From assembly GCA_026388755.1 (NCBI GenBank), contig JAPLJE010000013.1:1-8284 (forward strand): a stretch of 8,284 nucleotides of DNA, read 5' to 3'. This DNA is from Deltaproteobacteria bacterium. GTDB taxonomy: Bacteria; Desulfobacterota; Desulfobacteria; Desulfobacterales; Desulfatirhabdiaceae. The first letter of the stretch is position 1. Each line of letters begins with the position of its first letter. The notes beneath the pieces are model-generated. The model had not been told where the DNA came from. It saw only the letters and a list, made by a program, of their open reading frames with translations, and did no database searches. Shown one piece after another: positions 1-4,212 of this stretch. The translations under genes were made by a program, and so were the position numbers.

Positions 1-240
1 CAGCCGCCACATATCGCTAAGCCCGGTATAGCGCCACATTCCCCGATACATGCCATAGCCGTAAAACACAACAACCTTTATCACCAGCAGATACGGAAGG
101 ATAGCCAAAATATTATCCATCTGTCCGGCGATCTGAAATTCAAACCGCAGCGCATAGGCTCCAAAGTGTGCCAGGATGAACAACACCAAGTCTGTCAGGA
201 GGATAAAGTAAAAGTTTGGGTTTTTAAATCGACTGAGCAT
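1..240 (-). CDS. N-terminus of FlaA1/PglF/WbpM-type UDP-sugar 4,6-dehydratase (partial)
   Basis: This is the first 80 codons of a gene that runs off the left edge; translation on the minus strand begins MLSRFKNPNFYF at 240. A hydrophobic segment (ILLTDLVLFILAHFGAYALRF) is followed by a second one (ILAILPYLLVIKVVVFYGYG) and then by YRGMWRYTGLSDMWRL. The membrane segment, an LRFEF-like turn and the YRGMWRYT motif are typical of the N-terminal membrane domain of the CapD/FlaA1/PglF/WbpM family. These inner-membrane enzymes convert UDP-GlcNAc to UDP-4-keto-6-deoxy-GlcNAc, the first step to bacillosamine, QuiNAc or FucNAc-type sugars. The NAD-binding catalytic domain lies outside the window, so the product cannot be settled. 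The gene shares strand and pathway with the glycan genes at 4204-8284 but is separated from them by the TA island. A 23-nt stretch at its start (219-241) recurs at 2805-2827. Confidence 0.75.
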   Translation of the reverse strand, partial: MLSRFKNPNFYFILLTDLVLFILAHFGAYALRFEFQIAGQMDNILAILPYLLVIKVVVFYGYGMYRGMWRYTGLSDMWRL

Positions 241-255
241 GTACTAACCCCATTT

Positions 256-280
256 ATCTCAATTTAAAGATTTGACCCTC
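256..280. repeat. REP-like motif copy 1 (with 2879-2903)
   Basis: This intergenic 25-mer reads, on the minus strand, GGGTCAAATCTTTAAATTGA followed by GAT. A related 25-mer lies at 2879-2903, with about 19 of 25 positions identical in an ungapped comparison. Both copies lie just upstream, on the minus strand, of the shared MLSRFKN gene-start sequence. Short motifs of the GGGTCA...TTTAA.TTGACA kind are scattered in many deltaproteobacterial genomes, often near REP-associated transposases. That link is from memory, and no transposase is present here. Confidence 0.3.
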
Positions 281-303
281 ACAACATATTTAACTGCGCC
301 GTA

Positions 304-711
304 TCACAAAAGCCAGTTTTCAATCTTCAGATCAGATACCCGTTCAAATTCCCTGGTGTTGTTTGTCACAAGTACCGTATCGATGAACAGGGCATGAGAA
401 GCAATGAGCAGATCCATGGCGCCGATTGGTGTTCCCAGCTTCTGAAGTTGCGCACGAATCTGTCCATAAAGACGAGATGCCTCTCCAGGCCAATCCAGAA
501 GAGTGACAAATTCCAGAAAATCTTTCAAAGCAGATTCATTCTTCTTTTTCTTCTGTGAATTGGCAACACCGAACCAGAGCTCCGCAGCTACAATACTGGA
601 TATCCCGACTTCCTCTGAAGTGAGAAGGGACAGGCGACTGCGCATCGATACCGGCCGATTCTTGATCAGTGCAATGCATGCGTCGGTGTCCAGCATGTAA
701 CGGATCACCAT
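304..711 (-). CDS. vapC: PIN-domain toxin VapC
   Basis: A 135-residue PIN-domain protein, the normal length for VapC. VapC toxins are metal-dependent endoribonucleases that cut tRNA or rRNA and slow translation. The expected acidic residues are visible: D8 in YMLDTD, E44 in AAELWFG, D100 in GAMDLLIA and the N117/E121 region in VTNNTREF, which corresponds to the fourth active-site position. The toxin looks catalytically intact. Its start ATG overlaps the last codons of the antitoxin gene by 7 nt, so the pair is translationally coupled. A second in-frame ATG (M6) would also give a usable PIN fold. A lysine run at residues 54-57 (QKKKKN) sits in a surface loop. The gene ends 63 nt before the dehydratase gene on the same strand. 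The VapC call is secure; its RNA target is unknown. Confidence 0.9.
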   Translation of the reverse strand: MVIRYMLDTDACIALIKNRPVSMRSRLSLLTSEEVGISSIVAAELWFGVANSQKKKKNESALKDFLEFVTLLDWPGEASRLYGQIRAQLQKLGTPIGAMDLLIASHALFIDTVLVTNNTREFERVSDLKIENWLL

Positions 712-932
712 GGAACATTTTCCTCCAACACCATATCTTCGATTGACTCTGGAAAGTCATCGCTGAATTTCCGTCCACGATCGAAATAATCCTGCCAGGT
801 TTTTTTCAAAGGCCTCAGGACCACATCTCCATCTTTCCAGAAGACCTGAACTTTTGCTACATCCAGGTTAAATTCCCTGGGCAGCCTGACTGCCTGCGAA
901 TTACCCGACTTGAACACCCTGGCCGTTTTCAT
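705..932 (-). CDS. vapB: SpoVT/AbrB-fold antitoxin VapB
   Basis: A 75-residue antitoxin whose first 45 residues form a swapped-hairpin AbrB/VapB DNA-binding domain, with the diagnostic TARVFKSGNSQAVRLPREF at residues 3-21. The acidic C-terminus (FSDDFPESIEDMVLEENVPW) is the part expected to wrap around and block the PIN toxin. The start has a good ribosome binding site, GGAGATG at 941-947, 8 nt from the ATG. The stop overlaps the vapC start. VapB dimers normally bridge two VapC dimers and repress their own promoter. A candidate promoter (972-1000) and inverted-repeat operator (960-980) lie directly upstream. Confidence 0.9.
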   Translation of the reverse strand: MKTARVFKSGNSQAVRLPREFNLDVAKVQVFWKDGDVVLRPLKKTWQDYFDRGRKFSDDFPESIEDMVLEENVPW

Positions 933-959
933 GATCTTTTCATCTCCATTTCATGTAAT

Positions 960-1000
960 GTATACACAAAACATATATACTTTATTGCCGGGAATGTCAA
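960..1000 (-). promoter_or_regulatory. vapBC promoter and candidate VapB operator
   Basis: Read on the minus strand, TTGACA (1000-995) is followed after exactly 17 bp by TATATG (977-972), a near-consensus sigma70-type promoter. The imperfect inverted repeat GTATA-N11-TATAC at 960-980 (half sites GTATACAC and GTATATAT) overlaps the -10 and the likely start site. This is the usual place for VapB autorepression. The pairing with VapB is inferred from position. Confidence 0.6.
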
Positions 1001-1147
1001 ATAATCGTGAAGAAGTGACCGGTGGCGGACTGTTTTCAAATCAGGTCCGTATCAACGCTGCGATTTGTCAGAAGGGTCGGTACGGTTTCCGTTGAAAAGC
1101 TGGAACAGATAAAACAGGCCGTTAAGACTGTCATCGACGCTGATTAG
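998..1147 (+). pseudogene. Frameshifted 3' relic of a MazF/PemK-type toxin
   Basis: One frame reads ...EEVTGGGLFSNQVR up to about 1050. A neighbouring frame continues SVSTLRFVRRVGTV and SVEKLEQIKQAVKTVIDAD, ending at TAG 1145-1147. Joined, these match the last third of MazF-type endoribonucleases, where E. coli MazF has DGVALADQVKSI...KKGTVAPEELQLIK. The first two thirds of the family length (about 110 residues) are absent and the frame is broken, so no toxin can be made. No antitoxin partner is left. The relic directly abuts the divergent vapBC promoter. The identification is by eye from short motifs and is moderately secure. Confidence 0.55.
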
Positions 1148-1193
1148 TTTTGATTTAACCCCATTATCAATAGCGAAAGTTAAGTGTTCTGGT

Positions 1194-1222
1194 TTGACTT
1201 TAATGATTAAGTTTGTTATTTT
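1194..1222 (+). promoter_or_regulatory. Candidate promoter of the AbrB/truncated RelE module
   Basis: TTGACT at 1194-1199 and TATTTT at 1217-1222 are separated by 17 bp, in an AT-rich stretch 34 nt before the antitoxin start. The ribosome binding site AGGAG follows at 1245-1249, 6 nt from the ATG at 1256. The rest of 1148-1255 shows no gene. Confidence 0.5.
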
Positions 1223-1255
1223 TGTTTAAAAGTTTAAATGTAACAGGAGCAACTC

Positions 1256-1534
1256 ATGCCAACAGTTATGAAAATCAGTCCCCAGGGACAAATCCGGATA
1301 CCCAAAAAAGTGCTTGAATCGCTTAAAATAGTTCCGGGAGATTATATTGAAATGGATGTCGAAAGCGGTCATGCGGTTTTAAAACCCCGTAAGCTCATCG
1401 ATCCATCACAGGGATGGTACTGGACAAAAGAATGGCAGAAAGTCGAAACGGATGTGGATGAAGAGATCAAAAATGATCAGCTTTCACCGACTTTTCACAC
1501 CGCTGAAGAAGGTCTGAAATGGCTAAACGAGTAG
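1256..1534 (+). CDS. AbrB/MazE-type antitoxin of a RelE-like module (copy 1)
   Basis: A 92-residue protein with an N-terminal SpoVT/AbrB swapped hairpin (MKISPQGQIRIPKKVLESLKI, PGDYIEMDV) at about residues 5-47. A linker carrying WYWTKEWQ (residues 54-61) follows, then an acidic C-terminal arm ending FHTAEEGLKWLNE. The first part should bind the operator; the arm should neutralise the toxin. It has a clear AGGAG ribosome binding site. Its last 16 nt overlap the start of the downstream toxin gene (1519), a coupled antitoxin-first arrangement. The tryptophan-rich linker is nearly identical in the second module (2034-2309, WFWTKEWQ), so the two modules are paralogues. Because its toxin is truncated, this antitoxin is probably an orphan now, although it looks intact and has its own promoter. 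Confidence 0.85.
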   Translation: MPTVMKISPQGQIRIPKKVLESLKIVPGDYIEMDVESGHAVLKPRKLIDPSQGWYWTKEWQKVETDVDEEIKNDQLSPTFHTAEEGLKWLNE

Positions 1535-1713
1535 ACAGCTACCGTTTCAGCAAGAGGTTTAAAAAACAATACAAAGCATTGCCTCATGAAATTCGTCAAA
1601 TTTTTGATAAAAAGTTGATGTTATTTCTTGCAGATATGCTCCACCCATCTCTCAGGGTCAAAAAAATTCAGGGTTCTGGCGGTTGTTGGGAAGGTTCGGT
1701 TACAATCTTTTAA
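1519..1713 (+). pseudogene. RelE/ParE-like toxin truncated by the 68-bp repeat
   Basis: The 64-residue product starts AKRVDSYRFSKRFKKQYK and keeps the family's helical hairpin and the HPSLRVKK strand (about residues 42-49). It then ends GSVTIF. The paralogue at 2299-2556 continues for about 27 more residues through GYRLTLRL, ELRRVGTHDIL. The missing C-terminus contains the Arg/Tyr/His region normally needed for mRNA cleavage or target binding. The break is exact: the 68-bp repeat starts at 1707, and its first bases supply the last codon and the TAA. No trace of the lost toxin end is seen after the repeat. The product is probably inactive, though it may still fold in part and bind the antitoxin. 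Confidence 0.8.
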
Positions 1714-1774
1714 CCCCAATCCCCAGATCTCTCCTGTCAAAATTCCCCAAATATTTATGCGCATTCCAAGTTCT
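1707..1774. repeat. 68-bp direct repeat, copy A
   Basis: This segment matches 4335-4402 in 65 of 68 positions, in the same orientation, with the differences confined to the last third. It starts CTTTTAACCCCAATCCCCAG and ends ATTCCAAGTTCT. The flanks of the two copies are unrelated (a RelE gene and a MITE here; an ORF6N relic and a ligase gene there), so both boundaries look like the natural ends of the unit. Inside the unit, TCCCCAGAT occurs twice in copy B. Copy A truncates the toxin gene. It has no obvious terminal inverted repeats and encodes nothing recognisable on its own. Confidence 0.85.
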
Positions 1775-1776
1775 CG

Positions 1777-1910
1777 GGTAGTGTCGGTGTTCCGTTGACG
1801 TAAATCTGTAATTTTATGATAAATCAATAAGTTGCGTTCAATAAACAAAACCATAAAACATTGGGAAAACGGTCAGTTACCAATCATGTCAACTATGTAC
1901 AGACACTACC
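1777..1910. mobile_element. 134-bp MITE-like element with terminal inverted repeats
   Basis: The left end GGTAGTGTC (1777-1785) is matched by GACACTACC at the right end (1902-1910). The similarity extends inwards to a shared GTTGAC at 1794-1799 on the left, with GTCAAC at 1888-1893 on the right. The inside is AT-rich and has no open frame. The size and paired ends fit a miniature inverted-repeat element mobilised in trans. I cannot name the parent insertion sequence; the ends vaguely recall IS256 or IS1595-type termini. No clear target-site duplication is visible. It begins 2 bp after repeat copy A. Confidence 0.6.
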
Positions 1911-1913
1911 TGT

Positions 1914-1936
1914 TAACGCAAAGACACAAGGTCGCA
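1914..1936. repeat. Degenerate ACGCAAAGAC-type repeat
   Basis: AACGCAAAGACACAAGGTCG is a degenerate run of ACGCAAAG-like units. The complement of 7741-7765 carries the same kind of run (GACGCAAAGACGCTAAGGCG). Such units are dispersed in intergenic DNA of many Proteobacteria. The remaining stretch to 1977 shows no gene. Confidence 0.45.
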
Positions 1937-1977
1937 GATGCGCCACTTTTTCAGAAACACATAGAACAGCGTAGTCA

Positions 1978-2006
1978 TTGACAATTGCACATGTAGTCGC
2001 TATACT
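1978..2006 (+). promoter_or_regulatory. Promoter of the complete AbrB/RelE-like module
   Basis: A consensus TTGACA (1978-1983), a 17-bp spacer and TATACT (2001-2006) form a strong sigma70-type promoter. GTAGTC occurs directly repeated at 1971-1976 and 1993-1998, flanking the -35 box, and could be half sites for the AbrB antitoxin. The ribosome binding site AAGAGG (2021-2026) precedes the ATG at 2034 by 7 nt. Confidence 0.7.
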
Positions 2007-2033
2007 CCAGTAAAAAAGTAAAGAGGTACAACA

Positions 2034-2309
2034 ATGCGAATCAGCAGCAAACGACAAATATCAATTCCCAAGCATATCATGACAGCCATGAATCTTGAAC
2101 CTGGCGATGAAATCGACATCCGGGTTGAAAACGGTGCTGCCCATCTTATTCCCATTACCACGATTAAGATGCCCAGGGACCAGGCGTGGTTCTGGACAAA
2201 GGAATGGCAGGAAAAAGAAAGGGAAGCCGACATCGACATCGCCGAAGGAAAAGTCCGGGATTTTGATAGTCTTGAAGCACTTATGAAAGACCTGCACAGT
2301 GATCATTAG
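2034..2309 (+). CDS. AbrB/MazE-type antitoxin of a RelE-like module (copy 2)
   Basis: A 91-residue antitoxin. The AbrB/SpoVT hairpin is at residues 1-42 (MRISSKRQISIPKHIMTAMN, EPGDEIDIRVENG). The WFWTKEWQ linker (residues 52-59) and a charged C-terminal arm ending FDSLEALMKDLHSDH follow. The FDSLEALMKDL tail resembles the toxin-binding end of many RelB/Phd-type antitoxins. The protein should repress its own strong promoter at 1978-2006 and hold the downstream RelE-like toxin inactive. Its stop overlaps the toxin's start by 11 nt. It is paralogous to the antitoxin at 1256-1534: the arms diverge in length and sequence, but the W-x-W-TKEWQ core is retained. Confidence 0.87.
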   Translation: MRISSKRQISIPKHIMTAMNLEPGDEIDIRVENGAAHLIPITTIKMPRDQAWFWTKEWQEKEREADIDIAEGKVRDFDSLEALMKDLHSDH

Positions 2310-2556
2310 ACGGACAAACGCCTTTCTTAAGGATTACAGGGGACTGCCCTCCGAGATCCAGGAACGCGTCGATAAACAGCTGTATTTGCTGTTTAAGAAT
2401 TTTCGCCATCCTTCCCTGAGACTGAAAAAATTGGGCGGAACGGATAAATTTGAAATCCGTATCAGCAAGGGATACCGCTTGACCTTGCGTCTTGAAAAAA
2501 ACGAGATCGAACTGCGGCGTGTCGGCACACACGACATCCTGAGAGAAGAGGGATAA
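2299..2556 (+). CDS. RelE/ParE-superfamily toxin
   Basis: An 85-residue basic protein of full family length. Helical hairpin residues 7-33 (AFLKDYRGLPSEIQERVDKQL) lead to HPSLRLKKL (37-45) and the strands FEIRISKGYRLTLRL and IELRRVGTHDILRE. R54, Y59, R60, R73-R74 and H78-D79 are plausible functional residues by comparison with RelE-type ribonucleases. The start is GTG at 2299, inside the end of the antitoxin gene, so translation is coupled. A downstream ATG is not available without losing the first helix. It is the only complete RelE-like toxin in the window. Its target (ribosome-dependent mRNA cleavage or gyrase, as for ParE) cannot be told from sequence. Confidence 0.83.
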   Translation: MIIRRTNAFLKDYRGLPSEIQERVDKQLYLLFKNFRHPSLRLKKLGGTDKFEIRISKGYRLTLRLEKNEIELRRVGTHDILREEG

Positions 2557-2589
2557 GGAAGGAAAAAAATCTTTTCCGAATACCACTTT

Positions 2590-2826
2590 TCAAAGATTTT
2601 TATGCCACACCACCCGGTTCACATAATCCGTGTAGCTCACAATAATCCTCGCCACTTTTTCAGACACGTTGGTTATCTGATAATCCTCAACCATCCGCAG
2701 ATTTCTTTCCGCTCCCCGGCCCTGGGCTTCCAGAATAGCCATCCATTTCTGAACCGTCTGGTAAATGCCGGTCTGTCTCCGGTTTGGCAACCTGGACAGG
2801 TTCCGGTTTTTAAATCGGCTGAGCAT
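2590..2826 (-). pseudogene. Relic: glycan-gene start fused to the 3' end of a FnlC/WecB-type UDP-GlcNAc 2-epimerase
   Basis: The frame encodes 78 residues. It opens MLSRFKNRN, like the dehydratase at 240 (MLSRFKNPN), and then changes to TGIYQTVQKWMAILEAQGRG followed by ERNLRMVEDYQITNVSEKVA and RIIVSYTDYVNRVVWHK. I recognise the latter as the C-terminal end of the non-hydrolysing UDP-N-acetylglucosamine 2-epimerases of the FnlC/WbjD/Cap5G type, which run to about 370 residues. Those enzymes act in UDP-N-acetyl-L-fucosamine synthesis. All catalytic parts are missing, so this is a deletion remnant, although its frame is open. It shares the minus strand with the glycan genes. It shows that the island lies in what was a larger amino-sugar cluster. 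The family call rests on recalled motifs. Confidence 0.55.
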
Positions 2827-2856
2827 GAACGGATCCCTTATGCCATATTATTTCTT

Positions 2857-2919
2857 GCCCCGACACGGGGCGCCTCGAATGTCAAGTTAAAGAATGACCC
2901 CTCTATCCCCAAACGGGGA
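2857..2919. other. Two GC hairpins flanking a REP-like motif (2879-2903)
   Basis: GCCCCG-ACA-CGGGGC at 2857-2871 is a perfect 6-bp stem. TCCCC-AAAC-GGGGA at 2906-2919 is a 5-bp stem that overlaps the last codons of the PIN toxin gene. Between them is the 25-mer related to 256-280. Neither stem is followed by a T-run on either strand, so classical intrinsic terminators are not supported. A REP/BIME-like unit or an mRNA-stabilising structure at the toxin 3' end is possible. Confidence 0.4.
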
Positions 2920-3310
2920 GACAGATGAATCCTTGTTCTTTGAAATGCTTGTCAAGGGTGAAGGCGGTTGTAACCCCCAAAAGCCGCATGGTTTCAAAGC
3001 TAACACAGTCAACAAGACTCAGTTTTTTCCTATCGGCAGCAAGCATGACCCCAATTGCAGCATGATGCACCGCTTTGTCAATCCATTCAATCCGGAGCAC
3101 AGGAACAATATCTTCATGAAACAGCTTTATCGCTTTCATGCCTAACCGGTTCTGCACAAGGGCGCAGGTTTCCACAAGGACATAATTGGTTGACACGAGG
3201 GTTTCCTCGGACGTCAAAATATCCATCCAGGTTTTTGCCGCCATGGTATGACTCGCATCGTCCATGTCCAGGACCGCAATGAAGCCCGACGTATCGATAA
3301 AAATGTTCAT
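2903..3310 (-). CDS. vapC: PIN-domain toxin (VapC family) of a ribbon-helix-helix module
   Basis: A 135-residue PIN protein with all four acidic positions: D6 in FIDTSG, E47 in VLVETC, D101 in SLVDCVSF and D120 in FTLDKHF. It should therefore be an active metal-dependent ribonuclease. The divergence from the VapC at 304-711 is large, so this is not a recent duplication. Its ATG overlaps the antitoxin stop by 4 nt (ATGA), the standard coupled arrangement. Its last codons (PVWG, then TAG) fall within a small GC hairpin and REP-like DNA, but the length is normal for the family, so truncation is not implied. The substrate is unknown. Confidence 0.88.
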   Translation of the reverse strand: MNIFIDTSGFIAVLDMDDASHTMAAKTWMDILTSEETLVSTNYVLVETCALVQNRLGMKAIKLFHEDIVPVLRIEWIDKAVHHAAIGVMLAADRKKLSLVDCVSFETMRLLGVTTAFTLDKHFKEQGFICLPVWG

Positions 3311-3555
3311 TCGCCAAAAATCTCTGCCAGGTAAGAATCGTGAGAGGCTGCCAGGTCCTTAACACCGGATCTGAAACGACCAGCGGCCGCCATTGCCCGT
3401 CTCCGACGCAGCCCATCTCCCCCTGCCTGCTTCGCCTTGGCAAAATAATCAATGGCCTGCCTGATAATTTCAGCCATTGATTTATGCTGGGCTGCAGCCA
3501 TTTTTTTCAGCAACACCACCTGTTCTTCCGGCAACTGTATCTGCGTTCTTACCAT
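3307..3555 (-). CDS. vapB: Ribbon-helix-helix (CopG-type) antitoxin
   Basis: The N-terminal 45 residues form a ribbon-helix-helix DNA-binding domain. It has the strand VRTQIQLPEEQ, helix 1 VVLLKKMAAAQ, and helix 2 SMAEIIRQAIDYFAKAKQ. The C-terminal tail (RSGVKDLAASHDSYLAEIFGE) is the usual PIN-toxin-binding arm. I chose the start at 3555 (MVRTQ) because GGGGG lies 5 nt upstream. A possible earlier in-frame ATG at 3567 has no ribosome binding site and adds only MGAY. The product is about 82 residues. The stop overlaps the toxin start by 4 nt. It probably represses the promoter at 3591-3619. Confidence 0.85.
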   Translation of the reverse strand: MVRTQIQLPEEQVVLLKKMAAAQHKSMAEIIRQAIDYFAKAKQAGGDGLRRRRAMAAAGRFRSGVKDLAASHDSYLAEIFGE

Positions 3556-3590
3556 ATATGCCCCCATTGGTGATTACACTTTACAGATAT

Positions 3591-3619
3591 ATGATAACAG
3601 TTATGCTGCAACATGTCAA
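3591..3619 (-). promoter_or_regulatory. Promoter of the ribbon-helix-helix/PIN module with palindrome
   Basis: On the minus strand TTGACA (3619-3614), a 17-bp spacer and TATCAT (3596-3591) form a near-consensus promoter. The perfect palindrome ATAAC-a-GTTAT (3594-3604) overlaps the -10 and spacer and is a candidate operator. It is divergent from the HigBA-type promoter. The DNA between them (3620-3712) shows no gene. Confidence 0.6.
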
Positions 3620-3712
3620 TCTTCGTAAACGGAATGCCGCCATTTTCACATTTTAGTTCGTCTACAAGGCACATCCGAAAGTTTATATGAAAGAGCGTCC
3701 CCCAATGCCCTC

Positions 3713-3743
3713 TTGACAAATTGTATTTTATAAATTACAATTT
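3713..3743 (+). promoter_or_regulatory. Promoter/operator of the HigBA-like module
   Basis: TTGACA (3713-3718), a 17-bp spacer and TACAAT (3736-3741) make a strong promoter. A perfect 8-bp inverted repeat, AAATTGTA (3718-3725) and TACAATTT (3736-3743), spans the spacer and -10. Its 10-bp centre is itself nearly symmetric. Binding of the HigA-type antitoxin there would block RNA polymerase. The -10 ends only 6 nt before the ATG at 3748, so the transcript probably begins at the start codon. Confidence 0.7.
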
Positions 3744-3747
3744 AAGC

Positions 3748-3918
3748 ATGATTGAAATTATTCAGAGTACCACCTTTTCCCAATGGCTGGGTGGTCTGAG
3801 AGATCGCCAGGCACGGATGCGTATCCATGCGAGACTTGACCGTTTGGTTTTAGGCCATTTTGGCGATGTGCATCCCGTTGGGCACGGGCTTTCCGAGTTG
3901 CGTATTCACAGGGATTAA
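3748..3918 (+). pseudogene. HigB/RelE-like toxin (Gp49/PF05973 type) lacking its C-terminal half
   Basis: The 56-residue product begins MIEIIQSTTFSQWLGGLRD and continues RQARMRIHARLDRLVLGHFG, then GHGLSELRIHRD. Proteins of this 'addiction module killer' family are about 95-105 residues and continue after SELRI with a GPGYR-type strand and a CGGDKSxQxxDI-type end. That half is absent, and two residues after RIH the frame stops. An internal deletion that kept the original stop, 3 nt before the antitoxin gene, explains this best. There is no ribosome binding site before the ATG, which fits a leaderless message. An ATG at 3721 is excluded because it lies inside the promoter. The toxin is probably inactive. 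Confidence 0.75.
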
Positions 3919-3921
3919 ATT

Positions 3922-4212
3922 ATGGCTGAGAAATTTACACGCTACGATACTGCCGAATACCTTAAAACCGATGCGGATATGGCGGAGTATCTTGATGCAT
4001 GCCTGGAAGAAGCTGGGGACGACCCTGCTTTTATCGCCCACGCACTGGGCGTAATTGCGCGTGCCCATGGAATGTCTCAACTGGCACGTGACACTGGCTT
4101 GGCACGTGAAAATCTGTATAAAGCGCTTTCATCCGACGGTAACCCCGAATTCGGCACAATTCTGAAGGTTATCAAAGCCCTTGGCTTAAAACTTCACGCA
4201 CAATCAGCTTAA
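3922..4212 (+). CDS. higA: HigA-like antitoxin (probable addiction module antidote, HTH)
   Basis: A 96-residue protein. The N-terminal segment ([20 protein letters not shown]) is followed by a helix-turn-helix at about residues 51-90 ([35 protein letters not shown]). This is the typical layout of the COG3636 antidote proteins that pair with Gp49-type toxins. Length and motifs look complete. The start has AGGGA at 3910-3914, 7 nt upstream, which lies within the end of the toxin frame. With its toxin truncated it may now act as an orphan repressor. It could also protect against a related toxin elsewhere in the genome. Its 3' end overlaps the end of the convergent ligase gene by 9 nt. Confidence 0.87.
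   Translation: MAEKFTRYDTAEYLKTDADMAEYLDACLEEAGDDPAFIAHALGVIARAHGMSQLARDTGLARENLYKALSSDGNPEFGTILKVIKALGLKLHAQSA

Noticed and set aside
1155..1169. TTTAACCCCATTATC as a third fragment of the 68-bp repeat
   Set aside because: Only about 10 nt (TTTAACCCCA) match the repeat end, too short to support.
1621..1854. Minus-strand frame containing [17 protein letters not shown], shared with the ligase C-terminus
   Set aside because: The shared peptide is explained by the 68-bp DNA repeat. The rest of the frame is antisense to the truncated toxin and the MITE, so it is not a gene.
1941..1958. 18-nt near match (17/18) to 2650-2667, which codes for VSEKVA in the epimerase relic
   Set aside because: Similarity does not extend beyond about 18 nt on either side. 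A chance match in a window this size is not excluded.
2561..2577. Hairpin GGAAAA-AAATC-TTTTCC after the RelE-like toxin, as a terminator
   Set aside because: The stem is 6 bp and nearly all A-T, with no following T-run. I do not support an intrinsic terminator.
2061..2586. Several minus-strand frames antisense to the AbrB/RelE module
   Set aside because: They are shadows of two well-supported coupled genes with a clear promoter and ribosome binding site, and show no recognisable motif.
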